Shown here: positions 54,101-61,597 of the stretch, in pieces
Layout of the letters: every line of letters starts with the position of its first letter
Position numbering within the stretch: position 1 is the first letter of the stretch
Assembly (NCBI RefSeq): GCF_900130055.1
Contig: NZ_FQXU01000006.1
Location: forward strand, 62,001-126,000
Source: Clostridium intestinale DSM 6191
GTDB lineage: Bacteria > Bacillota > Clostridia > Clostridiales > Clostridiaceae
Length of the DNA: 64,000 bases
Direction of reading: 5' to 3'
Made by a program: the position numbers and the translations under genes
The notes under the pieces: model-generated
Seen by the model: only the letters and a program-made list of their open reading frames with translations
Told to the model about the DNA's origin: nothing
Databases searched by the model: none

Positions 54101-56725
54101 GTTAATTCAAGCTATGCAAGGGATAGACAAAATATTCAAGGAGGAGTGTTCCTACATAGCAAAGGAAGTATGGCTCAGGATGATATAGAATTTTTAATAT
54201 CAATAGCAAGATTTGTTATAGATGGAGATAAGGGAAGTTTAATAGAACAAATAGAACTAGTAAGTGAAGAGGAAGAAAATATAGAATATTTATCTGTAAA
54301 AGAAAAAGACTATGGAAATATTCCCTATTCATACCCAAGCAAAAATCTAGATTACTATAATGGAGTAGGTGGGTTCGACACAGAAAATGACGAGTATGTA
54401 ATAATACTTAAAGACAATAAAACTACTCCGGCACCTTGGATTAATGTAGTGTCTAATGGAGACTTTGGGTTCCATATATCAGAAAGTGGAAGCAGCTACA
54501 CCTGGTATAAAAATAGTAGAGAAAATAAGATAAGTACTTGGTCAAACGATCCTATAACAGATCCATTAACAGAAGGATTATATATAAGAGATGAGATTAC
54601 AGGAAAGGTATGGGGAATATCCGCAAGACCACTTAGAGATAAGGGCGAATATATAGCTGAACATGGTTTTGGATACTCTAGGTTTAAACATTTCTCACAA
54701 GGAATATTAGGAGAAATGACTACTTTCTGCCCTATGGATGAAAGTGTAAGAGTGGAGATAGTAAAGTTAAAAAATCATACTAATGAAGAGAGAAAATTAT
54801 CATTAACCTATTATTCAGAACTATCATTAGGAGTAGTGCCTCAGCAGACTGTTCAATATATATCAACATATTTAGAGGAAGACTTTATATATGGCCAAAA
54901 CCCTTATAGTGAGCACTTTGGAAAAGCATTTGCATATCTTACTATATTAGGTGGAGAAGATAGAAGCTTTACTGGAAATAGAAGCGAATTTTTAGGAAGA
55001 GGAGGAAACGTTGAGGAACCTGAAGCGCTAAAGAAAGTTAGGTTATCAAATGTTACTGGAGCTGGATACGACCCTTGTTTAGCATGTAATACTAAGATTT
55101 CATTAAAACCAGATGAAGAAATTGAATTAGTAGTATTATTTGGTCAAAAAGAAGGAATAGAAAATATAAAAGCTGTAATTAATAGATTTAAAGATATTAG
55201 TTATGCTGATAACTTGTTAGTAGAGGTTAAGAATTTCTGGAGGGATTTACTTCATAGAGTTCAAGTTAAAACGCCAGATAAAACCATGGATATTATGCTT
55301 AACGGATGGCTTATGTACCAAACTCTCGCTTGTAGGTATTGGGCTAGAACTGCATTTTATCAATCTGGTGGAGCTATGGGATTTAGAGATCAACTTCAAG
55401 ATGTTATGTCCATAGGATTTTTAGATTCAAGCTTTACTAAGGAACAAATAATACGAAGTGCAACAAGGCAATTTGTAGAAGGTGATGTTCAGCATTGGTG
55501 GCATCCAGTTGTCAATAGTGGTATAAGAACAAGATTTTCTGATGACTTGTTATGGCTTCCTTATGTAACTATAGATTACATAAAAAACACTGGAGATTAC
55601 AGTATATTAGATGAAGAAGCAGTATATCTTGAAGATGAACCATTAAGAGAAGGAGAAGATGAAAGATATAAGGTCACTCCAGAATCAGATAAAAAAGGAA
55701 GCATATATGAACATTGTATAAGAGCTATAGAAATTTCTTTAAGATTTGGGGAACACAATATTCCACTTATGGGAAGTGGAGACTGGAATGATGGTATGAG
55801 TACTGTAGGAAACGAAGGAAAAGGAGAAAGCGTATGGCTTGGATGGTTCCTATACAGCATACTAGATAACTTTAAAGAAATTTGTAAACATAGAAATGAT
55901 GAAGAAAAATTCACCCGTTATGAGGAAATGAGAGACTTTATAGGAGAAAATCTAGAGAAAAATGCTTGGGATGGAGGCTGGTATAGAAGGGCCTACTTTG
56001 ACGATGGAACGCCTCTTGGTTCTATAGAAAATGATGAATGTCAAATAGATTCTTTATCTCAATCTTGGGCAGTTATATCTGGAGCAGGAAGAAAAGAGCG
56101 TGTAGAAGAAGCAATGCGTGCCTTAGAAAAGTACTTAATCAAAGAAGATAAAGGAATAGTGCTTCTACTTACACCACCTTTTAATAATTCTAAGTTAGAA
56201 CCTGGATACATAAAAGGTTATATTGCTGGAGTTAGAGAAAATGGAGGGCAATATACCCATGCAGCTACTTGGGTAATATTAGCTATGGCGAAGTTAGGTT
56301 ATGGATATAAGGCATGGAAAACCTTCCATATGATAAATCCTATAAACCATTCAAAATCTCATCTAGAATGTGAAAGATACAAAGTAGAACCTTACGTAAT
56401 GACCGCAGATGTATATGGTGCAGAAGGTCATGAAGGAAGAGGAGGCTGGAGCTGGTATACTGGAACTTCTGGATGGATGTTTAGAGTAGGTATTGAAGGA
56501 ATCCTTGGGCTTAAGCTAAAAGGAGATAAGGGATTTACTATAGAACCAGCTGTTCCAGATGAATGGAATGAATATGAGATTAACTACAGAAAAGACAAAT
56601 GCGCCTATAACATTAAAGTTGTTAGAGGGGAAAAGAAAGAAATTTATCTTGATGGTAAACTATTAGAGGATAATCTAGTTCCATATTTGGAGGATGGAGA
56701 ACACTTAGTTAAAGTAATTATATAA
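48122..56725 (+). CDS. Cyclic beta-1,2-glucan synthase-like protein (NdvB type; GT84 and GH94 domains)
   Basis: Giant protein of 2867 residues, as long as rhizobial NdvB. TM1 is residues 3-20; a soluble N-terminal region follows, then helices near 420-475. A glycosyltransferase domain has ITLDADTQLP (DAD at 639-641) and later RLHRWVRGDWQI; more helices at about 820-1000. A glycoamylase-like domain follows (about 1050-1500), and the C-terminal third holds GH94-type carbohydrate-binding and catalytic domains, with GSGDWNDGMS and its catalytic Asp at 2557. NdvB starts, elongates and trims cyclic beta-1,2-glucans at the membrane. Its last 167 codons are duplicated at 62607-63111. Confidence 0.92.
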   Translation: MLYGYITILAVIGVAILYMLLRGRGEEDHNLMEDVPSISINKESLEKHAFQISQYFSTITRKSNCRRKLIKSLDNSYGQIIKTYEYLDKQVKQRKEILPAAEWMIDNLYLIEREYKDIKHNMPMSYYKGLPVIKKGIMKGYARCYHIAVELISHTDGAVDEEIIETFIKAYQKNSVLTTGELWALPIMIRIALIQNISKIAEKIIYAQQEKQKAETLAEKIIEAYNNERLEDELRRISLEENIEYSSHFVERLLKVVRDNGVDRAPFYKWIDDRLILQQTTADKMIIVEHQKQGSYQISMGNSVTSIRAVAAINWRDIFEEISMVEKILQNDPANIYCNMDFESRDHYRHKIEKLSKTIDVDEVVIAQKAIECAKNADSDEAYIRHIGYYLIDDGISKLKKVVGGKRSIKDGFEGFIFNHKTALYLCTITVVTILLSFISIGMVKNSLNPITYVVAFLVLLIPCSEIVISILHWSINKLLDPKFIPKMELSKELPEDCTSMVVIPTLLSNKDRVLDLIGDLEVYYLANQHKNLYFGLLGDFKDGKNKEEKEDKHILEVALNEVKRLNDKYSNNGEDIFYFFNRYRQYNDKENIWIGWERKRGKLMEFNALLRGAKNTSYDTISGDITKLQKVKYVITLDADTQLPRETAKKLIGAMCHVLNKPHVDEKDKRVKRGYGLMQPRVSVGTIAANKTVFSKIFSGETGIDKYTTAISDVYNDFFGEGIFTGKGIYDVDIFNYMLKDEIPENTVLSHDLLEGSYVRTALVTDIELIDGYPAYYNSSSMRLHRWVRGDWQIIKWITKKSPLNTVSRWKIFDNLRRSILAPSIILLTLLSFVIFPHSEEWIVIALLAILCPILFDVSEAVVSPIKGISLSGKIGNGKTALEQTLLIFCFLPYQAYLMMNAIIKTLYRVFISKKNLLEWQTAADVESKLKRGMKDFISFMWQGSAIALLILAVSFLNSTEAGLLILPSCILWFLSPVVAYYISSDIPLTRLDINKEDTHLLRILSRKTWAYFEDFVNKENNWLAPDNYQADPPNGVATRTSPTNMGMGITSNLAAYDLGYIGVVETVDRLEKILTSMDGLIKYKGHFYNWYDTVSKEPLYPRYVSTVDSGNLVGYLWVAEEALEEYKNDIIVNKKKIDGLCDVLELCNEEIELTSGIKEIYSPIISDIREVDLDIISWRNLLTNIRNKALEVDKIDGCRNLYWNNKLKSSVNKYLGEIQRIFPWVDIFIQNISSIDMKEEELKKIPSNTKLSELNNKIDEVISGTHINEVWWEEFKLLFNNGKEEVNKIINKINRVKDNLCSMAENTDFSILYNKSRNLFAIGYDIERDELGNSYYDLLASESRQASFIAVAKGDVEQRHWFSLGRAMTLMDSGKGLVSWSGTMFEYYMPLLIMRNYPDTLLNETYREVIGVQQRYGRKRGVPWGISESAFYTFDISKNYQYKAFGVPSIGLKRGLANELVVSPYSTVMGLQIDFKGSLENIKNLKNEGLDGKYGLYEAIDYTKDRLSKDVNKAIVKCFMVHHQGMSLMALTNVLNHNIFQDRFHRIPRVKATELLLQEKVSKRVVYDRPQKFEPIELNLEKQDIVVRTFNTAKSKYPEGHLLSNGNYSTMITNSGSGYGKLKDMTVYRWREDLTLDNTGMFFYIKNLNSNEYWSAAYSPCGNEGEEYEVIFSLDKAEFRRKDGNLTTYYEITVSQEDNAEVRRISITNHSEHSRTVEVTSYAEATLAPYNADIVHPTFSNLFIRTEYVESPSCVIANRRPRAKGQKKPHVMQTIAVQGEAIGTIQYETSRANFLGRGRAVSSPIVMDDETPLKNTVGAVLDPIISMRRRLKIRPGETVKIAYTTAVGDSREEVIELAKKYCEMRNVEKVFESSWTQTQMEMKYLGIKSTQANIYQLMASKILFLNNSLREREDYIKKIKKAQSSLWPYGISGDVPILLIIIRDEKDLYLIKQGLQAHEYWDRKGLKVDFVVLNLQNTLYIQPLQEAIKDIVNSSYARDRQNIQGGVFLHSKGSMAQDDIEFLISIARFVIDGDKGSLIEQIELVSEEEENIEYLSVKEKDYGNIPYSYPSKNLDYYNGVGGFDTENDEYVIILKDNKTTPAPWINVVSNGDFGFHISESGSSYTWYKNSRENKISTWSNDPITDPLTEGLYIRDEITGKVWGISARPLRDKGEYIAEHGFGYSRFKHFSQGILGEMTTFCPMDESVRVEIVKLKNHTNEERKLSLTYYSELSLGVVPQQTVQYISTYLEEDFIYGQNPYSEHFGKAFAYLTILGGEDRSFTGNRSEFLGRGGNVEEPEALKKVRLSNVTGAGYDPCLACNTKISLKPDEEIELVVLFGQKEGIENIKAVINRFKDISYADNLLVEVKNFWRDLLHRVQVKTPDKTMDIMLNGWLMYQTLACRYWARTAFYQSGGAMGFRDQLQDVMSIGFLDSSFTKEQIIRSATRQFVEGDVQHWWHPVVNSGIRTRFSDDLLWLPYVTIDYIKNTGDYSILDEEAVYLEDEPLREGEDERYKVTPESDKKGSIYEHCIRAIEISLRFGEHNIPLMGSGDWNDGMSTVGNEGKGESVWLGWFLYSILDNFKEICKHRNDEEKFTRYEEMRDFIGENLEKNAWDGGWYRRAYFDDGTPLGSIENDECQIDSLSQSWAVISGAGRKERVEEAMRALEKYLIKEDKGIVLLLTPPFNNSKLEPGYIKGYIAGVRENGGQYTHAATWVILAMAKLGYGYKAWKTFHMINPINHSKSHLECERYKVEPYVMTADVYGAEGHEGRGGWSWYTGTSGWMFRVGIEGILGLKLKGDKGFTIEPAVPDEWNEYEINYRKDKCAYNIKVVRGEKKEIYLDGKLLEDNLVPYLEDGEHLVKVII

Positions 56726-56809
56726 TGAGAAGAGATCATTGTGATAAATTATTGCAATGGTCTCTTTTTGTATACACACATCTATACTGTAGGAGCGGTT
56801 CTTAGCTCC
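56221..56809 (+). repeat. Direct repeat, left copy (3' end of glucan synthase gene and terminator region)
   Basis: Matches 62607-63193. The first 315 bases are identical; the first difference is at 56536. The remaining coding part differs at about ten positions before the stop codon region, and the terminator and following hairpin are recognisably related. The two copies bracket the bacteriocin locus. Confidence 0.95.
56731..56770 (+). terminator. Intrinsic terminator of the glucan synthase gene
   Basis: An 11-bp stem (56731-56741 with 56755-56765, one G-T pair), 13-nt loop, then TTTT. A second small hairpin lies at 56792-56809 (5-bp stem, 8-nt loop). Confidence 0.85.
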
Positions 56810-57162
56810 ATTAAATGCCTTTACTACAGAGTCATCTTTAATCAATTTAAATTTTTCAAAAATGAATGAATTTTCTTTTTTCACTGATAATATTTTATTT
56901 CCATATAAGGTTAAATTTAAATAGTAAATATTCATGTATAACATCTCTTATTTAATACGTAATACTAAACTTTTTAATACAATTATAACAAATACTTTGC
57001 ATAACTAACTTCCGTTTAACTTAGAAAACGGAAGTTACTTTTTCAATTTACGAAAAATAAATTTTAATGACATAATATTGGTGTTTTATGTAAAAAAAAT
57101 ATATTTTTATACATTTACTGTGTTATTATGGATAAGTAATCTATTAAAAAGGGGGGAGAAAA
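56810..57162. other. Intergenic region between glucan synthase and bacteriocin genes
   Basis: Contains a strong terminator-like hairpin at 57006-57043 (12-bp perfect stem and CTTTTT), annotated on its own. Before it, an AT-rich stretch shows no gene I trust. After it, possible promoter elements for the bacteriocin gene include TTGGTG at 57078-57083 with TATATT at 57100-57105 (16-bp spacer), and an extended -10-like TGTTATTAT at 57121-57129. Neither is compelling. Confidence 0.5.
57006..57043 (+). terminator. Intrinsic terminator upstream of bacteriocin locus
   Basis: A perfect 12-bp stem (57006-57017 with 57026-57037), 8-nt loop, then CTTTTT. No gene lies just before it, so it may isolate the bacteriocin locus from readthrough or be left over from its former context. 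Confidence 0.8.
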
Positions 57163-57366
57163 ATGAATAAAATTGTAGGGCTAATTGGCTGTTCATTACA
57201 AGCAGCTGGTGTTATCCTAAGTGTTCTTGACGTTGCTACTTGGATATCTGTATTAGTATCCCTAACTGGTATTGGAGCTGCAGCAGGTGCGGTTGTTATA
57301 TCATATAGGGCTGCTATTATGGCTGTGGCCAAAGCAGCTGGAAAAGAAGCTGCTAAAGCAATGTAA
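57163..57366 (+). CDS. Circular bacteriocin precursor (circularin A/uberolysin-like)
   Basis: Sixty-seven residues, start after AAGGGGGGAG. Nearly all hydrophobic and Ala/Gly-rich with a basic C-terminal helix (AVAKAAGKEAAKAM), like circularin A, carnocyclin and uberolysin. These peptides are joined head to tail after loss of a short leader and form a compact bundle of helices that permeabilises membranes. If the leader is short, as in circularin A, cleavage should lie within the first ten or so residues; the exact site cannot be read. The downstream genes (multi-pass membrane protein, ATPase, SpoIIM-like protein, second ABC system) are those of circularin and AS-48 loci. Confidence 0.8.
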   Translation: MNKIVGLIGCSLQAAGVILSVLDVATWISVLVSLTGIGAAAGAVVISYRAAIMAVAKAAGKEAAKAM

Positions 57367-57381
57367 GTAACATAAAAACAG

Positions 57382-57421
57382 ATATGATAATATGATATTT
57401 TAATATACCATATTATCATAT
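57382..57421 (+). terminator. Hairpin after the bacteriocin gene
   Basis: A perfect 13-bp stem (57382-57394 with 57409-57421) follows the stop by 15 bp, without a good T-tract. As in other bacteriocin loci it may be a partial terminator or a 3' stabiliser giving more precursor than export protein. Confidence 0.55.
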
Positions 57422-57635
57422 TATTATGTGAATTCGAGTATATTACCACAAATATGAGGTGGTTTTAATTTATAATATAAAGATAAAACTTGTTAAAAAC
57501 AAATAGCAACTATACACTACTTGGATTATAGTTTTGTTTCATATTATTAAGAAACAGTAGAAGGATAATGTATAATTTGTAATAAACTAGACTACTAATT
57601 ATATAAATATTAGGTTAACAAGAGGAATTTAGATT

Positions 57636-58190
57636 ATGAAAAAGATAGTGCTAAAAAACGAAAAACTCGTATATTATGTGGGGATTATATTGCTAATATG
57701 TTTGTGTATAATTTTCTCACTACATGACTTTGAAAATATACTAAATGATAATATGGATTTATTACAAACAAATACAACTATACTAAACTCTAATATGAGT
57801 TTTATAAAAATTATTACGGTTATCTCACAAATATTAGCTGGATTTTTTTCAGTGTTTATTGATGCAATAATTGCGTACTTTGTTACATTATTAGTCTATA
57901 AAAAGAAAATAAGAATTAAAGTATTTAAATTACCAATGGTATATGGAACAATTGTTGCAATGATTGTAAATAGAATAACGATGTTTTCTGTTAGTAATTT
58001 CCAATTAAGTACGTTAAAAAGAGTGAATCTTCTTCCATTTGGGTTAGTAGCAAAGGGAATAATAATATACGTATTACTAATAAATATAATAGAGGAAAAA
58101 ATCAGCAAAAGAAAAGTTATTTTAATAGTTTTTATATTTTCGCTTATTTCATATTTGTTTACATTGGTAAACGTGTTTAGCATTAATTAA
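57636..58190 (+). CDS. Bacteriocin-locus membrane protein
   Basis: Protein of 184 residues with about five helices (near 12-28, 55-85, 100-117, 130-148 and 160-180). AAGAGGAATTT precedes the ATG. No motif recognised. Position right after the precursor suggests maturation, export or immunity of the circular peptide; several circular bacteriocin loci have such a gene. AT-richer than the metabolic genes, in line with acquisition by transfer. Confidence 0.7.
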   Translation: MKKIVLKNEKLVYYVGIILLICLCIIFSLHDFENILNDNMDLLQTNTTILNSNMSFIKIITVISQILAGFFSVFIDAIIAYFVTLLVYKKKIRIKVFKLPMVYGTIVAMIVNRITMFSVSNFQLSTLKRVNLLPFGLVAKGIIIYVLLINIIEEKISKRKVILIVFIFSLISYLFTLVNVFSIN

Positions 58191-58210
58191 GTTAAAGGAG
58201 ACCGTAGATT

Positions 58211-58318
58211 ATGATGAGAAAAGAGCAAAAAAAGATATTTATAGGAATTGCAATTATAGCAACTATATCAATTTTAATTGGTATAGGAAATATAGTGTAT
58301 TCTCTATTTTTGAAATAA
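58211..58318 (+). CDS. Small single-helix membrane peptide, candidate immunity protein
   Basis: Thirty-five residues starting MMRKEQKKIF; a basic N-terminus is followed by one hydrophobic helix (IGIAIIATISILIGIGNIVY). AAAGGAG lies about 10 bp upstream and the stop codon overlaps the next ATG (TAATG), so it is coupled to the downstream gene. Circularin A and AS-48 loci contain small cationic hydrophobic immunity peptides (CirE, As-48D1) in equivalent positions. Function is inferred. Confidence 0.65.
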   Translation: MMRKEQKKIFIGIAIIATISILIGIGNIVYSLFLK

Positions 58319-59682
58319 TGAATAAGGATTTAAATATGAGAAGTCTAAAAATATATAGAGTATTATTAAGAAAAGCTCAAAAAAGAGAGACGGAGCAGAA
58401 TATTAGAATATCTATGAGATTTTTTATTAATTTATTCCATGAAGAAGATAAAGAATCGATAATAAAAACATTATATTATGCATGGTGTTTTTCAAATGCA
58501 TTAGGTAAGTTATTTTTATTTGGATTATTTTTTATTATTAATTCTAAACTGGGAACGGGGATAATAACAGTAATTATTTCTACAGCCGTGTGTCAATTAA
58601 TTATTATGATAAATTATAAAAAAGCTAACTTAAACTATAAAAAGACGGAACTAGAGTTTTTTTGTAGCACTTTAAAAATAAGTAACTCAAAAAAAATTGT
58701 TACTATTCTATTAGAATATTTTGAAAGTGATTTTTTGTTATATATTATAATTTACTATACTTCTACATTAATTTATCAAGTTTATCAAAGTGAAAATATT
58801 TTACTTGCGTTTATCAATTGTACAATGTTATTAGTAATATTAAGTGGTATTAACTTGTATTTTATTTGTAGCAAAATATTAAAATGTAAATTAATAAATT
58901 TGCTTCAAGTGAGCAAGATATTTTTTGAAAATATTGCTATTAAAAATGAAGAAAGTATTAAGTTACAACAGAAAAATCAATCTTCGATAAGATTGGTTAT
59001 TGAAAATCAGTTTCAATATTATAATTTAAATAGAAGTAATAAAATATTTGTAACATTTATTGCAGGTTCATTAATAATATTATCTTTTTTACGTTATTTT
59101 TTAAATATTAATCAGAACTACATAAATATTGTTTTATTTTCGTTTTATCCAACTCTACTCAATATGGTATTTATAAAGATTTTATCAGAGTCTTTATTAA
59201 CAGATGATATAACAACTGCAAATTTCTATTTTATAAAAAGATATACTGCTAAAAGATATTTTATGAATAGTACATTTATAAATTTAATTCAGTATACAAA
59301 ACTAATCCCTATTACGTGGTCTATTATAAATATTATAACTAACAGATTTTCTTGGACTAGTATTGTATTTGCTAGTTTAAGCATATTCCAATGGGTTGGA
59401 GTTTGTTTAATTGAAACCAAGAGGTGCTATAATTATGAAAAGTATGATTTTGATGATATTAAACTAAATATACAATCATTAATGATGACAAATTTGTTTG
59501 AAGATTATTGTATACTAGGGTTGCCAGTAATAGGATGTAGCTTTTCTATATTAACTCTATATAAAACAAATAGTATAAATGAATTTACTTTGTATATGAG
59601 TATTTATACAATTATTATTTTATTATATTCAGTATTTAAATACTTTAGAGAAATGGAGTGTAGAGGTGTACGTTATAAGTAA
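58318..59682 (+). CDS. Bacteriocin-locus multi-pass membrane protein (CirB-like position)
   Basis: Protein of 454 residues with ten or so hydrophobic helices and a basic N-terminal tail (MNKDLNMRSLKIYRVLLRKA). It has no recognised catalytic motif. In circularin A and AS-48 loci a large membrane protein next to the ATPase is needed for production and perhaps for circularisation; the same position and size here suggest the same role. Overlaps the ATPase gene by 17 bp and the upstream peptide gene by 1 bp. Confidence 0.7.
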   Translation: MNKDLNMRSLKIYRVLLRKAQKRETEQNIRISMRFFINLFHEEDKESIIKTLYYAWCFSNALGKLFLFGLFFIINSKLGTGIITVIISTAVCQLIIMINYKKANLNYKKTELEFFCSTLKISNSKKIVTILLEYFESDFLLYIIIYYTSTLIYQVYQSENILLAFINCTMLLVILSGINLYFICSKILKCKLINLLQVSKIFFENIAIKNEESIKLQQKNQSSIRLVIENQFQYYNLNRSNKIFVTFIAGSLIILSFLRYFLNINQNYINIVLFSFYPTLLNMVFIKILSESLLTDDITTANFYFIKRYTAKRYFMNSTFINLIQYTKLIPITWSIINIITNRFSWTSIVFASLSIFQWVGVCLIETKRCYNYEKYDFDDIKLNIQSLMMTNLFEDYCILGLPVIGCSFSILTLYKTNSINEFTLYMSIYTIIILLYSVFKYFREMECRGVRYK

Positions 59683-60328
59683 TATTACAAAAAAATATGA
59701 TGATAAGACAGTATTTGAAAATATTTCATTTAATTTACCAGAAAAATCAGTTATATCCTTAATTGGAAATAATGGTGTTGGTAAGACTACATTATTAAAT
59801 ATACTAAGTGGCATTATTAGATTTAAAGGCAATGTAGAATACAATGGGATTACATTAAAAGATAACTATATAGAATATATGAAAAATGTGGTTTTAATTT
59901 CAAACAATAGCTTTTTATACGAATATCTTACATTAGATGAACATGTTAAGCTAGCATTTTCTTTATCTGAAAATCTGAATAGAGAAGAATTTGACATGAT
60001 GTTAAATAAACTAATTCAAGTACTTAATGTTGAGGAATACAAGAATATAATTGTTAAAAATTTATCTTTGGGAACAAGACAAAAGGTATTAATAATAATT
60101 AGTATGTTAGCAATGCCAAAAGTTATCTTATTTGATGAACCATTTGTTAATTTAGATCAGTCATCTGTTGATAAACTATTGACTTTTTTAAATGATTATA
60201 ATAATAAAAATAACTCTATCATAATATTTTCAACCCATTCTAAAGATAGAAGATTATTAGAATTTACAACTCATATATTAGAAATAATCGATAGTAAGAC
60301 AGTAATTCTAAAGGGAGTAAATAGATAG
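59666..60328 (+). CDS. ABC transporter ATP-binding protein of the bacteriocin locus (CirD-like)
   Basis: ATPase of 220 residues. Walker A GNNGVGKTT near residue 34, signature NLSLGTRQK near 132, Walker B VILFDEPFVNLDQ and the switch His in FSTHSKD. Start GTG 59666 lies in the end of the preceding gene with GGAG upstream. With the membrane proteins around it, it most likely powers export of the mature or maturing bacteriocin. Confidence 0.88.
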   Translation: MYVISNITKKYDDKTVFENISFNLPEKSVISLIGNNGVGKTTLLNILSGIIRFKGNVEYNGITLKDNYIEYMKNVVLISNNSFLYEYLTLDEHVKLAFSLSENLNREEFDMMLNKLIQVLNVEEYKNIIVKNLSLGTRQKVLIIISMLAMPKVILFDEPFVNLDQSSVDKLLTFLNDYNNKNNSIIIFSTHSKDRRLLEFTTHILEIIDSKTVILKGVNR

Positions 60329-60329
60329 T

Positions 60330-60842
60330 ATGAAAAAGAATGGAAAGAAATTTATAAGTGTTTTTATATGTTTATTGTTATTTTCATTTGTCTGCTTTGC
60401 AATTGGCTATTCTATGAATATAGATATTAATAGCAACCCTAATTTATCACTAGGATTTTGGGACGTATTGTCTAATAACCTAAAGGTTAACATAATGGCT
60501 ATTTTATATGCTATTTTATCAGTTGGGATATACTCACTAATTTATTTAGCAAAAGAAATGTTCTTTTTAGGAGTCATTATTAAATCATTAAAAAACACGC
60601 ATTCACTATTTTATGCAATTTCATTTATTGGTTGCCACGGAATTATTGAAATCCCTTCAATGGTTTTATCTGGAACTATAGGTATATATGTGTGGATCAA
60701 TATTATTGCATATTTAAAAAAGAAAGAATTTGACTTTAAGTTTACTATAACAATGTTTGTGGTATTACTTTCTATGATACTTATTGCTGCGATGGTGGAG
60801 ACTACTATAACTCCGTGGTTTTTGAAAAAATATGTGATTTAG
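60330..60842 (+). CDS. Stage II sporulation protein M-like (DUF95) protein of the bacteriocin locus (CirC-like)
   Basis: Membrane protein of 170 residues with about five helices. The motif GCHGIIEIPSMVLSGTIG is that of the SpoIIM/DUF95 family. A DUF95 protein is a constant member of circular bacteriocin loci (As-48C1/CirC-type), where it is needed for production and immunity. Begins 2 bp after the ATPase gene. This is the strongest context evidence that the 57163 peptide is a circular bacteriocin. Confidence 0.85.
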   Translation: MKKNGKKFISVFICLLLFSFVCFAIGYSMNIDINSNPNLSLGFWDVLSNNLKVNIMAILYAILSVGIYSLIYLAKEMFFLGVIIKSLKNTHSLFYAISFIGCHGIIEIPSMVLSGTIGIYVWINIIAYLKKKEFDFKFTITMFVVLLSMILIAAMVETTITPWFLKKYVI

Positions 60843-60865
60843 GGGGATGAGAGGTGTGAAGTGGA

Positions 60866-61597
60866 TTGGATGTTGATTTGATAAACGTAGATAAGATAAT
60901 AAAAAATCATAAAATTATTAACAATATTAGTTTGAGTATAAAGTCAGGAGAGGTAGTAGGTTTAATTGGACCAAATGGAGCAGGTAAAACTACGCTCATG
61001 AAGATGATCTGTGGATTAAGTAGCATAAGTAATGGAAAGATATTGTTTAACGGTGAAAGATTAAATAAGTATCACAATAAGGATAAATTCCCCGTAGGAG
61101 CATTAATTGAAAATCCTGCAGCATATTCAAATTTATCAGGCATTAAAAATGTGGAAATTTCAGCTAGAGCAAAAGGAATTAAAAAAGAAGAATTGAAGGA
61201 TATATTTGATAGCTTAATATATGAGTCAGGTCTTGGTTCAAATATTTATAAAAAAGTCAAAACATATTCATTGGGAATGAAACAACGACTAGGCATAGCA
61301 ATGAGTATGATTGGAAACCCACAAATTTTATTATTGGACGAACCTATAAATGGACTAGATCCAGATGGAATTCAATATATAAGAGAGCTAATACCCAGAC
61401 TATCAAATGATAACATAACAGTTATTGTTTCAAGTCATATATTAAGTGAACTAAATATAGTTTGTAGTAAATTTTTCTTTGTCAAAAAAGGTGAAATTAT
61501 TGGAAGTATGTTAAAGGAAGAATTAAGTCAGTTAAATGTTGATAAAGTTTATAAAAAGATGATGAGTAATGAGGTGGAAAATGGGAAGTTTGTATGA
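60866..61597 (+). CDS. ABC transporter ATP-binding protein (BcrA-like; second ABC system, likely self-protection)
   Basis: ATPase of 243 residues, TTG start 9 bp after GAGGTG. Walker A GPNGAGKTT near residue 37, signature TYSLGMKQRLGIAMS, Walker B ILLLDEPINGLDPDG and SSHILSEL. It resembles BcrA/NisF-type ATPases that give resistance to peptides by expelling them from the membrane. Circular bacteriocin loci often have a second ABC system for this. Overlaps the permease gene downstream. Confidence 0.9.
   Translation: MDVDLINVDKIIKNHKIINNISLSIKSGEVVGLIGPNGAGKTTLMKMICGLSSISNGKILFNGERLNKYHNKDKFPVGALIENPAAYSNLSGIKNVEISARAKGIKKEELKDIFDSLIYESGLGSNIYKKVKTYSLGMKQRLGIAMSMIGNPQILLLDEPINGLDPDGIQYIRELIPRLSNDNITVIVSSHILSELNIVCSKFFFVKKGEIIGSMLKEELSQLNVDKVYKKMMSNEVENGKFV

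Noticed and set aside
56705-56944. Minus-strand open frame of 79 codons after the glucan synthase gene
   Set aside because: It runs through the terminator and the related hairpin region; the similar region in the right repeat copy does not keep the frame as a gene. Possible but not supported.
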